Below are positions 22,468 to 22,590 of a stretch of DNA of 22,590 nucleotides, piece by piece. The stretch is from the NCBI GenBank assembly GCA_017418585.1, contig JAFONG010000093.1:1-22590 (forward strand). Direction: 5' to 3'. The notes beneath the pieces are model-generated. The model searched no databases. It was not told the origin of the DNA and saw nothing but the letters and a program-made list of their open reading frames with translations. This DNA comes from Erysipelotrichaceae bacterium. GTDB taxonomy: Bacteria > Bacillota_I > Bacilli_A > Erysipelotrichales > Erysipelotrichaceae. Each line of letters starts with the position of its first letter. Positions within the stretch are counted from its first letter, which is position 1. The translations under genes were made by a program, and so were the position numbers.

Positions 22468-22519
22468 TTGATAGCTTAAAAAAAATTGAATATAATAACA
22501 TATGTTATAGTATAGGTGA
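22468..22519 (+). promoter_or_regulatory. tetR promoter with palindromic operator candidate and ribosome binding site
   Basis: TTGATA (22468-22473) and TATAAT (22491-22496) are spaced by exactly 17 bases, the best promoter in the window. The perfect 14-base palindrome ATAACATATGTTAT (22495-22508) covers the end of the -10 and the expected start site near 22503, with further ATA/TAT symmetry at 22490-22492 and 22511-22513. AGGTGA at 22514-22519 is the ribosome binding site. This layout fits autorepression. Confidence 0.7.
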
Positions 22520-22523
22520 CATT

Positions 22524-22590
22524 ATGCCCAGGAAACCGACGACGACAAAAGACGAAATGATCGAAGCAGCCTTCCAGCTGATCAGAAGGG
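22524..22590 (+). CDS. TetR/AcrR-family transcriptional regulator, N-terminal fragment (3' end outside window)
   Basis: Only the first 22 codons are present: MPRKPTTTKDEMIEAAFQLI and two arginines. The basic leader followed by T-K-D-E-M-I-E-A-A-F-x-L-I is the usual first helix of the TetR DNA-binding domain. The AGGTGA ribosome binding site ends four bases before the ATG. A palindrome at its own promoter fits the typical TetR self-regulation. The ligand domain and partner genes lie beyond the window. Confidence 0.75.
   Translation, partial: MPRKPTTTKDEMIEAAFQLIRR

Noticed and set aside
1..22590. Reassignment of UGA to tryptophan, as in Mollicutes
   Set aside because: Several genes end in TGA at the expected family length (for example hpt at 2349-2351), and no in-frame TGA was seen within conserved domains.
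1..22590. CRISPR arrays, insertion sequences, tRNA or rRNA genes, attachment sites
   Set aside because: No regularly spaced repeats, transposase or integrase genes, or tRNA-like cloverleaf sequences were noticed on reading both strands; no search tool was run.

Overview
The window looks like a chromosomal segment of a low-to-mid G+C Firmicute, probably an anaerobic Erysipelotrichia-type bacterium. The reasons are the Firmicutes-style tilS-hpt-ftsH-hslO-dus order, the fhs/fchA/folD one-carbon genes typical of anaerobes, an ECF-type vitamin transporter component, and a BaiCD/BaiH-like flavin oxidoreductase of the sort found in gut anaerobes. UGA is used as a stop, so it is not a Mycoplasma-type code. 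Taxonomy is inferred from gene content only. Genes are packed tightly; no gene-free stretch reaches 300 bases (the longest are about 145 bases at 22379-22523 and 115 bases at 19235-19349, both holding terminator and promoter signals). No tRNA, rRNA, CRISPR array, insertion sequence or phage gene was seen.

Layout. (1) 1-6137, plus strand: the 3' half of ychF, then tilS, hpt and ftsH, a terminator, then hslO and dus. This is a housekeeping block for tRNA modification, purine salvage, membrane proteolysis and redox chaperoning. (2) 6141-9351: divergent ung (minus) and folC (plus) sharing one symmetric -10 element, followed by uridine phosphorylase and a small polytopic membrane protein. (3) 9336-13047, minus strand: a folate/one-carbon operon folT-like, fhs, fchA, folD. 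It would import folate and interconvert formate, formyl-, methenyl- and methylene-tetrahydrofolate. The FolD copy lacks the lysine and glutamine needed for cyclohydrolase activity, which the neighbouring FchA could supply. (4) 13086-15367: a degenerate Fic-like protein (minus), divergent from a sugar-transfer-associated ATP-grasp protein and a GyrI-like protein. (5) 15449-19234: a three-gene operon of a BaiCD/BaiH/dienoyl-CoA-reductase-like flavoenzyme plus the large and small subunits of an aconitase X. This is the most promising uncharacterised system: a dehydratase next to a C=C reductase. (6) 19350-22378: an accessory run of two acetyltransferases, a lipoprotein, an unrecognised small protein and a DUF4256 protein. 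(7) 22524-end: the start of a TetR-family regulator behind a strong promoter with a palindrome over the expected start site.

Regulatory architecture is the other notable theme. At least five genes (hslO, ung, folC, the folT-like gene and the ATP-grasp gene) have a perfect TATAAT placed 4-7 bases before the ATG and no Shine-Dalgarno sequence, so their mRNAs are predicted to be leaderless. Other genes in the same window (hpt, udp, fhs, the flavoenzyme, both aconitase X subunits, DUF4256, tetR) have clear ribosome binding sites. Several terminator hairpins overlap the ends of coding regions or directly abut the next promoter.
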